Assembly: GCA_964023205.1 (NCBI GenBank)
Contig: OZ026845.1
Location: forward strand, 2,180,001 to 2,244,000
Source of the DNA: Lutraria lutraria
Taxonomy: Eukaryota; Mollusca; Bivalvia; Venerida; Mactridae
Length of the DNA stretch: 64,000 nucleotides
Reading direction: 5' to 3'
The notes beneath the pieces are model-generated. The model did no database searches, was not told the DNA's origin, and worked only from the letters and a program-made list of their open reading frames with translations. How positions within the stretch are numbered: position 1 is the stretch's first letter; every line of letters begins with the position of its first letter. This document shows, piece by piece, positions 37,401 through 52,400 of this stretch. A program made the translations under genes and the position numbers.

Positions 37401-40400
37401 CATAATTACTACCACATGACATAAGCTGTCCAGTTTGCTTATGAAAGGCTGTTTGTTTTACCCAGACGTACACTTGTGGTTAAAGCTTGAAAATAGCCAG
37501 ATGTTTAACCCAGTGTTCAAGTCCCAAATGATTGATTTTAAGTTGCTGGCTGATACAATTTTGTGTAGAGTGACTTAATAATAAGTATACAAACAAGTTT
37601 GTCACTAAGATTGGTCTTCAACTCTACCAAGGCATTCAATTCATTTAGTACTGATAAAAATTAATCTCAAGTTTTCAGCGAACAATACTGGGTGTTTACA
37701 GTTCGGATCAGGGTAGCTATGTTCAGTGGGCAAAAGTCAAGCAATAGCTTTGATTTTATTCAATTCTTACGGTTTATAAGAGAACTAATCTTAAACAGCT
37801 CTTAAGCTGAAGAAGGCGTTACTGTATTTTTGCTCCAAACATTGATATCTGTGATTGTAAGTTCATTGAATGGGTCGTCCATATTGTACGTATAGATATA
37901 GAGAATTCAATTAAAAATTTACATTTCTTTAATCATAATTTATTGGTCGAAATGAAATTGTCATCCATCAAGAAAAAAGAAAAATATGTGTAGGAAGATT
38001 CAAAGCTTTTTCAACATCTTGAGACGAGTCAATTACTGCAGTTATTGTGTTATTGAAGAAATTTGACAAAAGAGAGAAAAATTGAGTCATCAGTTTCTTT
38101 GCTACTGACAACATGATATCAAGATTCAAAAAAAGATCTTAACGTTTTTATTTAGATTATTTTACTATCAATGTTTAATATAAAATGCAGATTAAATTTT
38201 AATATAAAATGCAGATGAAATCCCCAACCACAGATTGCATGTTATAGCATTGATTTGTGGCTAATGGTGTTAGTTTATCTTTTATAAATTATTTTTTTTA
38301 TTACTTGTTTTTACCTTTTATTGAGAAAGTTAGTCTTGCAATGCAAATTTAATCATCTCTCCCTTTTTACTGAGCTTAAAAATCTAACCAACTTAAAAAA
38401 TAGCTATTTTCTGAAACAGATTGGGAAAGATTATCAAAAGTTTATATTGAAGTATCAATAATTGAAGTGTAAGAATTATGGAAAACATGTAATGTATTAT
38501 CTAACATATTTCCTAACTTGTATGTGAAAAATTAGCATATTTATATATATCTGATATACTGTCAACAAAGGCCACCCTTGGTAAATATAAAATGTGGCCA
38601 TTATTGGCAGGTGGCCTTTATTCTGATTTCAAAGAATGACCTTAATTTATTAAAAGGTTGGCCTTTTCTCAGAGATGGCCTTTATTCTGATTATGATTTT
38701 TAAAAGAATGGCTTTTAATATCTATTCATGTGGCCATGAACACAGTTTGACTGTGTGTAGCTAATTAAGTTAAGATATTGCTGGGAAATATTATATTGCG
38801 ATATATCAGGATTTTAACTACAAGGTTCTTAAGCAACTCATTATAAATTCATATACTTGAGTAAATAGAAGACAGCTAGTCTTCACATTCCTTATTTTTC
38901 CTCTACATGATTATGTGCATTTTGTTTCATTGTAAAGTTATCAAGATTTAACGTTAGTTGAACTAAACATAACTTCCAAAGAATGGTATAAGAAAATTAT
39001 ATTGATTTGTGATATCATAATTAAATATCATCTTTGAAAGATTCCGCATTGAACAATCAATTTTACTGATTTTATCGTGCACCCTGTTATGTAAACATAT
39101 GTATATAATTATATTGTATGATTATCTTATGTTTTATATCAATCACATATTTTCATTAATGATTATTGTCCTATGTTTATATGTGTTGCATATAAGATAT
39201 TGTCATGAAAATGATACACAGTTTTATTTCCAGTTTAAAAAAGAAAAATAGTTAATTCTACCTGTATAGGGAAGAATAATAATTTCTTAGTTATATATTA
39301 TTATAAAAAAATGTCAAATATTTTCCAAAATGACTTCAATTATATTGCGTGATATAGCAGAATAAATTGCTTTATGTCTGTGATGAATGGTATCAGTATA
39401 TCTCAGTTGTTCTCTTTGTCAATGTGTTACTTCCTTCTTTATTATATTGGTTAACCATTGACATTATAAATTTACGACATTATTTGAATGTGGCATTTAT
39501 ATACTTATATAATTATACTAATTGTCATGTTTTGTATTGAACTTTCCTAAATTGAATTATACCATATTATACTAGCCATCAGATCAGTGATAAGAATTAT
39601 GATAAGTCAGAACTTCCTGAATGATTCAGGATATTACTGTTATTGGCAAAATATGGAAGACTTGGGTTTTTTTTTTAAGACATAACATATGTAATCAAGG
39701 TTGTGAAATTAAGGGTTTATACTGAAATAAGTTAAGATTCTTGAAAATGTGAACAATTTGTTGAAGAAGTTTTGCTCTAATATCAGTCTGTAGGATAGAG
39801 ATTGCACTGGTTCCCTGTCTACTTTGGTTCCTGGCATTAGGCTGGAAAGTAGGTCAGGTACACCACAAGAATGGCGGCATCTTGTGGGTATACAAACTAT
39901 GGGAGTTATCATTTTTATGTTGAAAGTTCTATGATAAATAATATGAAAAAAGGTATCTAATCCATATATATAGTTATAGAATAATTATGATCAACTGATA
40001 TAAGAAAGTCTCTATACCTCAACATGCACAGTGTGCGCCACTATCATTATTGTGCATGCCTGACCCAATAACAATGTCAGGGGCAGGTAACTCCAGACTT
40101 GTAGAGATTGGATGAACATAGTGATATATATTTATGTCACTTTTATAAAGTGATAATTAGTTAGATAATGATAATGATACATGTAATGATATTTTTGTTC
40201 AGGTGAATAACACATCAGAACATTAATTTTATAGTACATGATTGTCTATAAAACAAAAACAATTCAACTGTTTTACATAAAACAGTGCTTATATTACTAT
40301 AACACAATACGGCTAGACAATTTAAGGCCCACATATTACCAATATGGTTTAATAGACAGGAACTTTCTTTCATATCTTATTTACTTGTATTTATCTCTTT

Positions 40401-43400
40401 TCATTTAAGGCATGGAACAAGATGTGCTGGTGAAGTGTCCGCTAAGGCAAATAACACAAAATGTGTGGTTGGTGTTGCATACAACTCAAAGATTGGAGGT
40501 ACGTTTAATTTTTTTCTGCAAAAAATTTATGTCTGGTCTACCTGTGAAAATCAACTACCAGTACATATAAGTATACCCTTAAAAAATGTGTTTGATTTAA
40601 GACATCTAAATTCAACAGTTTTTTTCCCTCTAAATGATGTCTACCTATGATTCAGACTATGACTTTTTCTTCTGTATTTTGGTTGTATAGACAAGTTTTG
40701 ACTGTATGTACCTTATGGTCTAGATACATGTATATTGATGAAAGTATTCATTAAAAGTCATTTATTTTAACTCTGATAAGGCATATGTAGATAAAAAACA
40801 AACTAGGTTTATGTCCCTGGGCCATCTTGATAAATATGAAGATATAATTAATTGATACTTTATCGTTTATCTATTTCAATGTTTTATTGATCAAATCAAA
40901 TTATCATAAAATTGGCATATTTGTATTTTTCCACCATGTTGAAAGGGGCTTAATTCTAGATGTCAATAATGTCGAGATATAAAACTTGAGATTAATCGCC
41001 ACACTCAAATTTTGTATTTCTGTTGTCAAGTTAATAAAGTCTATAATTTATTATTCTTGTAACTTTTACTGTTTTGAAATGATGAAGACTGAGACCAAGA
41101 TCTTGGGGAGATTTTAAATGTGAGATTGATCTCATGGGCTTGAATTTCGGCACCGGCTTCTTATATTTCAGGGATGCTTTTTCTGTGTCTCCATCCCAAC
41201 TACTGAGCCCAGTACTATGGTTAGAAAATCACAGGAAAAGCATGAGGCATGTATCAGTGCTTAACACTGGGCACAATAATGAACCAGGAAACCCCAAATT
41301 GAAGTGAGAGTATGGATATAAATGCCCTGTCTTCCTGTTTCTCCTCTTCTCTCTCTGGGGTGGCTCTGAAATGACTAAATCAGTTGAGTAGTTGGGATGG
41401 GGACACTCTGTAAAAGCATTCTTGATATACTGAAAGGCGGTGCAGAGAATCAAACCCAGGACCTTTAGTTTAGTAGACCAGTGTGTTACCACTAGACCAC
41501 AGATCACCCCTGTTGTATGGATTAATATGGATAGTTGTGTTAGTTATCATAGAACATTTAAATGTATGGCCTTATACAACAACATGGCCTTATACAACAA
41601 CATAGCATTATTATGTTCTGGAGACAATAAATAGTAATCTATTGACTATAGATGAAAACAGAATAATACATCCATTATAATTATGGAACTTTACATTACT
41701 CTGTTGAATTATTTATTATGCTTTACGATTGTGTTTTTGTCTAAGTGACACAAATATGATTTTGTGATAATGAATTTAAAATATGACTTTTTTATGCTCT
41801 CAAGGGGTTAAGTTAGATAAGTTCTGCTGATTAAGTGTATACAAAGAGAATATCCTATTGCATAAGTGCCACTTGTGTGTGTTTGTTATCATCCATTTAG
41901 AGTTGGAAGGATGTAACCTTTATGTATGTACCTAATAATCCCCAAATAGTGTTCCTTTTATGATAAATGTCTTTGTAATGAAAGCCACTTTCACACTGAA
42001 TACCCCTCCCGTAGTGAATGACGCTCCTACAGTGAGTAACCCTCCCATAGTGAATGACCCTCCTACAGTGGGTGCCCCTCCCATAATGAATGACCCTCCT
42101 ACAGTGGGTGCCCCTCCTATAATAATGACCCTCCTACAGTGAGTAACCCTCCCATAGTGAATGACCCTCCTACAGTGAGTAACCCTCCCATAGTGAATGA
42201 CCCTCCTACAGTGAGTGCTCCTCCCATTATGAATGACCCTCCTACAGTGGGTGCCCCTCCCGTAGTGAATGACCCTCCTACAGTGAGTAACCCTCCCATA
42301 GTGAATGACCCTCCTACAGTGGGTGCCCCTCCCATAATGAATGACCCTCCTACAGTGGGTGCCCCTCCTATAATAATGACCATCCTACAGTGAGTGCTCC
42401 TCCCATTATGAATGACCCTCCTACAGTGGGTGCCCCTCCCGTAGTGAATGACGCTCCTACAGTGAGTAACCCTCCCATAGTGAATGACCCTCCTACAGTG
42501 GGTGCCCCTCCCATAATGAATGACCCTCCTACAGTGGGTGCCCCTCCTATAATAATGACCATCCTACAGTGAGTGCTCCTCCCATTATGAATGACCCTCT
42601 TACAGTGGGTGCCCCTCCTATAATAATGACCATCCTACAGTGAGTGCTCCTCCCATTGTGAATGACCCTCTTACAGTGGGTGCCCCTCCCATAATGAATG
42701 ACCCTCCTACAGTGGGTGCCCCTCCTATAATAATGACCATCCTACAGTGAGTGCTCCTCCCATTATGAATGACCCTCCTACAGTGAGTGCTCCTCCCATT
42801 ATGAATGACCCTCTTACAGTGAGTGCCCCTCCCACAATAATGACCCTCCTTCAGTGAGTCGCCACTCTCATTATGAATGACCCTCCAACAGGTGAGTGCC
42901 CCTCCCATAAAGAATGACCCTCCCTAAATGAATACACAGGTCATCATTAATGCCCACCTATAAAAACACCTCTTTTGATTATTGCCCCACCTATAATGAA
43001 TGTCCATGCCATTATAAATGCCCCTCCCACAATTAATGTCACACACCTTTTGAGAAAAATAAAAGATAGCTCTCCATTAATTCTCCATGATGCTTCATAT
43101 TTGTAGCCAGTATGTCCGAACACCATGTCTCTACAAAATGAAAATTTATCAAATGTAGGACTCATTGGGCATTCATTAGTAAACATTTGCTACACATTTG
43201 TATAGAGAACAAGTGACAACTTTGTTTACACTGATGGCATGACATTCAGCGGATGTGCTATAAATATTTTACATTGTTGTTACCATATATTGTCACTTAA
43301 TGTGTTGATGATAGCTATGTAATATTATAGCTTCAAGTATGCAAAAATGGGTACAGCTATAAACAGCGTATTTTTTAAATTTGATGATTTTGAAGTACGG

Positions 43401-46400
43401 TACCGTAAAAATTAGTGAGCTAGTCTCTAAGATTATTAGAGATATTAGCTATGAGAGCTTTCATTTTCATGAAACAGAAAAAAGATGTTTGTTTCTTATT
43501 GCATATAAAGTCTATGGTTGCTTCATTTATTTTATGGTAAACACATTTATTGGTTTCCATTTGTAATTACATACTATCATGTGTCCCCTTTGCTTAATTT
43601 GTCGTCTACGAATGTGTTTCTAAGAAGATTTGTATTCTAGTGGGAGTCTCATCAACCTGATACCTATAAATTATTTACTATGGTGATCAAATTATACAGT
43701 CCTATGACATTATTCCTATGATTTATTTATTGTCTAATATAAATTATACTCTGTATGATCATGTTGTACTTTAAGATCAAAAGCACCTTTTTGTGGGATG
43801 GGCGCATGAATTTTTTAAGTGAATCTGAGTATTGCTTCTGTTATCTACATCCGCTGTGATAATGTTACCATTTTGAAATATTTATTTTTATAAATTGTCA
43901 TAAATTAAAATAGAAACTTCCTGCATTCAGTTCAATCAACTTGTATGAGTACTTTTAGCACTTTGATTATTTGTTTTATGAATAAATTATTGTCAATAAA
44001 TAAATGGATAATTCTGACTTTTTAAGGTCATAAAGTGTTATTCCTGTACGTCTGTTCAATTTTTTGTTTCTGAGCAATTACTCCAGAACTATTTCATTGA
44101 TTGGTTTCATATTTTACATGAAGGTGTATAATAAAAAAATACAGACCAAGTTCGATTTCCGTTAAAATCCAAACAATTTCACAGGGGTAATGGCCCCTTT
44201 TTGACTTAGCTCTCAGCAGGGGCATTTTAGTCCTCCAGTCACATGTCTAGTTTAGTTATAGAATGTACTTGTATTTATTTTATTTACCTTATTTACCTTC
44301 AGGTGTTAGAATGTTGGATGGAGATGTGTATGATGCTGTTGAAGCAACCTCTCTAAGTCACAACAGAAGCCATATTGATATCTACTCAGCTAGTTGGGGA
44401 CCAGATGATGATGGTCGGGTTGTTGATGGCCCAGGAGACCTGGCCAAGAAAGCTTTCGTTGATGGAGTCAGAATGGTATATAGATTATTATTCATAAGAT
44501 ACGTACACAAAAAAACTCAAATATTTTAGGAAGTTCCTAGTATGTTTTGAATTCAAATTCATGCCTGAGAATGGATTGTTCTGAATCTATTGTAAAAGTA
44601 CAAGAACTAATCACCCTAGCACGGAAATACTTCCATCAAGAGTGTCACACAAACCACAGCATTGATTTCATCTGAAACTTTAATTGTGTCATTTTAATGA
44701 ACCCCTCATATTGACCTATTTATGGAGTTCTGAAAGAAGTGAAAATATTGAACAATTTCCGATTCAAATTCTCTTTTTGTGGAGTACCCTCAGATTGCAA
44801 TGAATCTATTGCATATCAATCTCTGAGGCATGTTTGAAAATTTTAATATGACATCATTATATAATGGTAGTTGTCTTGATCTCTCTTTATAACCAATATT
44901 GAAAACAATATTAATTTATAGGTTTGCGGAGGAAAAGGTCACAGTGCTTTTGTCCCTCTAATGGGTTAAAAGTTTTCAAAATTTATAGAGATTTGACCTT
45001 ATTGCATTTAAGGTATAACTCATCATCTACTTTTCATTGTTATCATGTTTTTGAGTATGACAATATTTTAGGGTCGTGCAGGCAAGGGGTCAATTTTTGT
45101 CTGGGCGTCCGGAAACGGCGGTAACCAGAAGGATAGTTGTAACTGCGATGGTTACACAAATAGCATTTATACCTTATCAATCAGTAGTATATCTCAGCAA
45201 GGGAAGAAACCGTGGTACTTGGAAGAATGCTCGTCTACACTGGCCACGACTTATAGTAGCGGTACTTACAGTGAAAAACAGATTGTAAGTGGAGGAAGGC
45301 AATCACTGACTAACACTTGAAAGTCCAATTTTAAGATCAAAGACTTTATGGTGAACTAGTTAACCAACTTTATGGAGAGCTGTGTGTTTTTAATATCATA
45401 TGTCAAATGTGCGTCATTTTTATCTTGAACAAAAATATTTATCTGGGTTATGAGAGTGAATCAATTTTTTGTTTTATCATAAAATTTAAATTGGCAATCA
45501 TAAAGTCTTAATGTTAAAATTTCACTTCGCTGTGTTAGCCAATAGATGCCTTGGATATTTGTGATATCTTGTGCATTCATTATTGCTTGGTCGCACTACT
45601 TAACATTTGGTACTGCTTCTTCTACCAGAAATACTTCAGTCAGTTGTTCTTGCACTTTGACCTTGACCTTGATTGCATCAAGTTATTTCATGAATTTCGA
45701 GACCTTGTCAAAGTGGCTTTTTGCACTTTTTTCTCCAAGCATTAGAACAATTTTAAGAATTTGAGATTTCAAAATTTCTTAACATGACCTTAATTTTTCT
45801 AAGAATGACCTTTAAATTAGTAATTTGACCTTGACATTTTCAACTTGACCTACATTTTGATACAAAAGTTATGACAAAATTGTTTGGTGTATTTTCTGTC
45901 GAGATGAAGCAATGCCTATGTCAAGAAAATGTTGTAATTACTGTTTGTTATGTCATGAAAATGCATTTGGTATGTTTGACTATCAACAGGGTCGAAAGGG
46001 CAAAGGCTCAATATTTGTCTGGGCAAGTGGCAACGGAGGTCGTCAACATGATAGCTGCAGTTGCGATGGCTATACAAATAGCATATACACTCTAAGTATC
46101 AGTGGTATATCGCAACATATGACTAAACCATTTTATCTGGAGGAATGCGCATCCACGCTCGCCACTACATACTCTAGTGGCAGTGGTGCTGAACAAAAAG
46201 TTGTAAGTTAAACGAACCCTGCACTGTGCGTGGGTAGTGGGATCTCACAGTTGTTATGCTATTTCTTTCTGCTATTCTTCAATTTTTTTACGTGAATGTA
46301 TCATTAATCATAACCGTATAATTCTAATTAACACAATGTATAATCTGTACTTACGTCCTCTTGTTTCCTAAAACTACACTTATTATTTCTAAATGTTCCA

Positions 46401-49400
46401 GGCCTATTTTAACACATTTTTTAATATACTTATAACATTCATACTGTTGTAACAAACTTCTCACTCTTTGCAGTTTCAGTAAATTATACTCATTTGTTAA
46501 TTCCTAATACTAGATTTAATGCTTTTTAGGCTATTTCTATTCTATACTGACCAAATATTATGAAATAGCTTTGTTTCTTTCTAGACGAATCAAATGCTAT
46601 TTTATTAAAGTTTCCTGTAGGGAATAAACTAGACAGTGAATAAATCTGTCTTACTGTTTGAGTGACTTTGTTAAACCATCTTTTGTTGTGAGGATTTTAC
46701 TTCATTCTATTCTGAAATCACGTAGCACATTTTACATAGCCTTTATTTTTTTAGTGCAGTTTCCCATATTTTTCTTACTCCAAACTCAAGCCAAAACAAA
46801 GTCCCAATTTCTAAATCTGCACAAAATCCAAATTAAATCAGCACAATGTCCCAATAAATCAGCACAAAGTACCAATTAAATCATCGCTAAGTCCAAATTA
46901 AGTCAACAGAAATCCCAATTAAGTCACCAGAAATACCAATTAAGCCATCACAAATCCTAATAATCAGCACAAAACCCAATAAATCAGCACAATTAAATCT
47001 GCATTAATGCCAAAATAATTCAACACAAAGCACATTTAAGTCGGCACAAATCCCAATTAAATCAACACACATCCCAATTAAATCAGCACAAATCCCAATT
47101 AAATAAGCACAAAGTATCAAATCAAAACAAATGATTAATTATGTCAACACAAAGTTTCAGTTATGCACATTAATGCAACTCTCACAGAATGACTCTTACA
47201 GCAAAAGTTGGTCTGTCTTAATTATTGTCAAATATTGGTAAGTAAACAGATTATCTAATCAGTGCAAAACTCAGTGCTCCTTGCTGTATTGTCAATGTAT
47301 ATACATTAGTTATAGGACAGTTGACCCAGTATTCAAACCTTTGTAAAGTATGAATAATTTCTATAAATGCATCACAGCAAATATTTGAGTAAATGTCTTT
47401 TTATGAAATCAAAATATTGTTTGTCATCAAAGCAAAATAACAATTAATGTGTGTGTATTTATCAACTCGTCTGAAGTTAACTATAAGGAGTTAAGTCTCA
47501 TCCTGACAATCTGAAGGTCCAAATTCTTACAGGTCTTAACATGCAATCTCAAATTTTGGAATGAGGATAGGAGCGTCAATTTATATCAAATTAATGAATA
47601 AAAACTTGCAATCGTAAATCCAAAAGCTTTTATTGCCCATCTACTTTGCATTTAAAGTGTCAGTCTTAATTCCAGTCATAAATTGAGACTTTGTTGTGAT
47701 ATTGTATATAATTATTTGTCTAAATACATAATAATCAATAAGATCAAAGGCATGTTGTACAAGAATGCAGGTTATAGAACTATGTGTCGGGAACCAGTTT
47801 CAGATTGATACCCTGCCATTCGTTGATATTGAAAATTGGTTCAGAAACAGCCAATCAGATGTTTGGTTTTTGAAACTGGTCCTGGTACTCACTTTTTCTG
47901 TTTTCTTGTTCTATGAGTCAAAGTCCTTGTATTATATGCTCATGATCTTTTGTATATCACTTAGTTAGAAAAATCTGAATTTGTATCTTTAACAACGGTA
48001 TTACACATATATATAATTTATATTTTTTTTGTATCTACATAATTATATAATTAAACAAATATCTAAGTTTAATACAAAAATGTTTTAATGATTTAAAAAA
48101 AATATATATATTAAATTTTCACTTTTCTGGTTCATAATTAACTTTTTGCAAATTTAATTTTTTTTTTTTATTTCTCCCAAAAGTTCATAATTGGTTTAAA
48201 CATTGTATATTAACATGTGGATTAATAGCTAGTATTGAAACATTGAAATGTCTCCGTCCAGTACTCTTCATAATTTAACATATTATACCCCCAGGTATCT
48301 TTTGATACATATAGATAGATAAACATTTCAAATTGCTTAAAGTAGATTCATTCTTTTTTTATTTCAAAATCTGAATTGTAATTTTGATTAATATATATAT
48401 ATTATATATTGACATTTTTTTGAGTGATGTTTAGTTTTAATGGCTTATAATACATATATTTGTGATTTTAGATGTGTACCATATTAGAGTGTTATCCTAG
48501 GTTATAAGTCTGAGTTTGGAAACCTGTAGGAAGCTTAAGTCTTTAGCTTTTGATTGGTTGATCACTATCACTGTATTTTAATTGACCAATGAAAAGGCTT
48601 GATTCAATCTGAGATTTTGTAGCCAAGCTCAGTTTTATAACCTTACTTTTTATTTAGATTTATTGTCATTTTTAGCTCACCAGAGCATGAATGTGCTCAG
48701 GGTGAGCTTTTGTGATCGCCCTGCGTCCATCGTGCATCGTTAAGTGGCGTCCATGTTTACTTAAAACAACATCTCCTCCTACACCGCTATGCCGATTGCA
48801 ACCAAACTTTGCTGGAATGATCCTTGGGTGGTCCCCTTTCAAAGTTGATCAAAAAATTAAATTTCATTAAAAACTCTGGTTGCTATGGCAACAAATAGAA
48901 AAAACTTAAAAAATCTTCTTGTCCGAAACCACTGGGTCTAGAGCTGAGATATTTGGTATGTAGCATTGTCTAATGGAACTCTACAAAGTTTGTTCAAATT
49001 ATTGCCCTAGGGTCAAAATTGGTCACTTGATTTATATAGACTTATATAGGAAAATTTAAAAAATCTTCTTCTCCAAAACTGCAAGGCCTAGAGCTTAGAT
49101 ATTTTGTATGTGGCATTGTCTATTGGACCTCTACCAAGTTTGTTCAAATTATGGCCCTAGGGTCAAAATTGGCACTGCCCTGGGGTTTATTCTATTTTAT
49201 ATAGGAAAATTTAAAAAATCTTTTTCTCCGAAACCACAAGGCCTAGAGCTAAGATATTTCGTATGTAGCATTGTCTAGTGGACCTCTACCAAGTTTGTTC
49301 AAGTTATTGCCCTAGGGTCAAAATTGGCCCCGCCCGAGGGGTCACTTGATTTATATAGACTTATATAGGAAAAATTAAAAAATCTTCTCAGAAACTGCAA

Positions 49401-52400
49401 GGCCTAGAGCTTAGATATTTTGTATGTGGCATTGTCTAGTGGACCTCTACCAAGTTTGTTCAAATTATGGCCCCGGGGTCAAAATTGGCCCGGCCCTGGG
49501 GTTTATTCTATTTTATATAGGAAAATTTGAAAAATCTTCTCCGAAACCACAGGGCCTAGAGCTGAGATATTTGGCATATAGCATTGTCTAGTGAACCTCT
49601 ACCAAGTTGATTATTGCCCTAGGGTCAAAATTGGCCCCGCCCCGGGGGTCACTTGATTTATATAGACTTATAAAGGAAAATTTAAAAAATCTTCTCCTCC
49701 GAAACCGCAAGGCCTAGAGCTTAGATATTGTGTATGTGGCATTGTCTAGTGGACCTCTACAAAGTTTGTTCAAATTATGGCCCTAGGGTCAAAATTGGCC
49801 CTGCCCTGGGGTTTATTCTATTTTATATAGGAAAATTAAAAAAATCTTTTTCTCCGAAACCACAAGGTCTAGAGCTAAGATATTTCATATGTAGCATTGT
49901 CTAGTGGACCTCTACCAAGTTTGTTCAAGTTATTGCCCTAGGGTCAAAATTGGCCCCGCCCGAGGGGTCACTTGATTTATATAGACTTATATAGGAAAAA
50001 TTAAAAAATCTTCTCAGAAACTGCAAGGCCTAGAGCTTAGATATTTTGTATGTGGCATTGTCTAGTGGACCTCTACCAAGTTTGTTCAAATTATGGCCCC
50101 GGGGTCAAAATTGGCCCGGCCCTGGGGTTTATTCTATTTTATATAGGAAAATTTGAAAAATCTTCTTCTCCGAAACCACAGGGCCTAGAGCTGAGATATT
50201 TGGCATATAGCATTGTCTAGTGAACCTCTACCAAGTTTGTTCAAATTATTGCCCTAGGGTCAAAATTGGCCCCGCCCCGGGGGTCACTTGATTTATATAG
50301 ACTTATAAAGGAAAATTTAAAAAATCTTCTCCTCCGAAACCGCAAGGCCTAGAGCTTAGATATTGTGTATGTGGCATTGTCTAGTGGACCTCTACCAAGT
50401 TTGTTCAAATTATGGCCCTAGGGTCAAAATTGGCCCTGCCCTGGGGTTTATTCTATTTTATATAGGAAAATTAAAAAAATCTTTTTCTCCGAAACCACAA
50501 GGTCTAGAGCTAAGATATTTCGTATGTAGCATTGTCTAGTGGACCTCTACCAAGTTTGTTCAAATTATTGCCCTAGGGTCAAAATTGACCCCGCCCCGGG
50601 GGTCACTTGATTTATATAGACTTATATAGGAAAAATTAAAAAATCTCCGAAACTGCAAGGCCTAGAGCTTAGATATTTTGTATGTTGCATTGTCTAGTGG
50701 ACCTCTACCAAATTTGTTCAAATTGTGGCCCCAGGGTCAAAATTAGCCCTGCCCTGGGGTTTATTCTATTTTATATAGGAACATTTTAAAAAATCTTCTT
50801 CTCCGAAACCGCAAGGCCTAGAGCTAAGATATTTGGTATCTAGCTTTGTCTAATGGACCTCTTTTAAATCTGTTCATATAATGGCCATGGGATAAAAAAT
50901 GGCCCAGATGGGTCACTTGATCTTACTTGGACTCGTATAGAAAACTTCAACAATGTTAATCTCCAAATGACCTTTTCTCCTGGTGAGCATTTATAGGGCC
51001 ATCATGGCCCTCTTGTTTACTCATTGGAATTAATTTGTTTTATCCTTGCACTGTAGATTACTTCAGTTTTTTTTTCGCTTACATTAAAATACAGTTATTT
51101 CATTTAAATAATGGTTGATATTTGAATTGCTTTGTTTTGATGATAAATCAATAAACATGAATTAAAGTAAGTGTATATTTGTAAAAAAGTGCATGAAATG
51201 ATATAACTTTGTATGTGACAATGAGTGGGTAAGGTAAGACATATTTCTACATACGGGACATTTTGAATGTTTGAAGTTTTATTGAAGTGGGTGGGGTTGT
51301 GTGTGCACAGTTTTTACTGCTGGTATTTTTGGGGTGACATTGTATTGACGTGTGATACTTCACTGGGTAAAGCAGGATTGTTTGAAGTGATTGTGTGTTA
51401 ACAATTTTGGGTTCCTGGTGTCTCTATTTCAGGTTTAAAACATTGAATTAATTCAGACTGGTTTGTAATTATACGTTTTTATCATAGACTGTGTACCCCT
51501 ATAAATAAATCCAAACTGAATGGTTTGTAAATGAGGCCATAATATTACAGAAATAAGCTACAGGCTGATCTATTGAAGAAGAAAAAATTACTGCCCATAC
51601 CTTGTTATCAGAAGCTGTTAGATACTGGTCAGTACTTATAACGGTCAAGCCTTGTACACACAAATTAATCTTCTTTTAAAATCTGAGTATTGAAATGCTT
51701 ATCATTAAGTCACACTGTATTAGAATTTCTATTATAGTTTGATTTAGAAGATTGGGCAAATTTGTGTCTATTCTATGCCATTTGATTAATATATGTGTGG
51801 TATAGCTGTCAGTGTGAACAGGCTGCTGAGCCTTTATAAAATTAACAGTTCATAACCTTGTTACATGGTGGGTGGGGTTCAATCCCTATTCTTGTGTCTT
51901 TAATGCAGCTAATTGTTTCCTTTGTCTGATTTGACAAATGCAGAACTTGACAAATGTTGCCAAATTTAAACTTTTTTGAAGACAACCTTGAATTTTCACA
52001 AACTGTAATAAACTCATCAAGCTTGTATTGTTGAAGTGGTTGTTTTGTGGTAAATTAAAATTTTATTTTTTCATGAACTATGCATGCAGGCATCTATTTG
52101 GTAGGATTGCGGATTTGATATTTTTCTTGGTATAATGCCAATTGATGATGTAATATTCTTTAATGACTGTGTTAACACCATAGTAACTCTTGTTTAAATG
52201 AATTAATTGTCATGAACATGAGTGTATAATGTCATTTTGTGGCCGATGACAAGATTTCTTGTCACGATAAATGAATGTGCATTACATGAATTTGAAAGTT
52301 AAGTAATTACTGCACATCAACTTGCTGCCTTAGTGTTTCCATGTGTTGTAAAAATTGCAGACATACATGTTCCTCTTTAGCTCTTCTTGATGTACAGGCT

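Larger units (their letters stand above)
40499..44302 (+). other. Convertase intron 6
   Basis: 3.8 kb. Contains a minus-strand SINE (41155-41508), the large 36-bp minisatellite (42000-42915) and, at about 44040-44230, a stretch (ending GGGGTAATGGCCCCTTTTTGAC) resembling the inner units of the tandem-repeat elements at 48669 and 56851. Confidence 0.8.
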
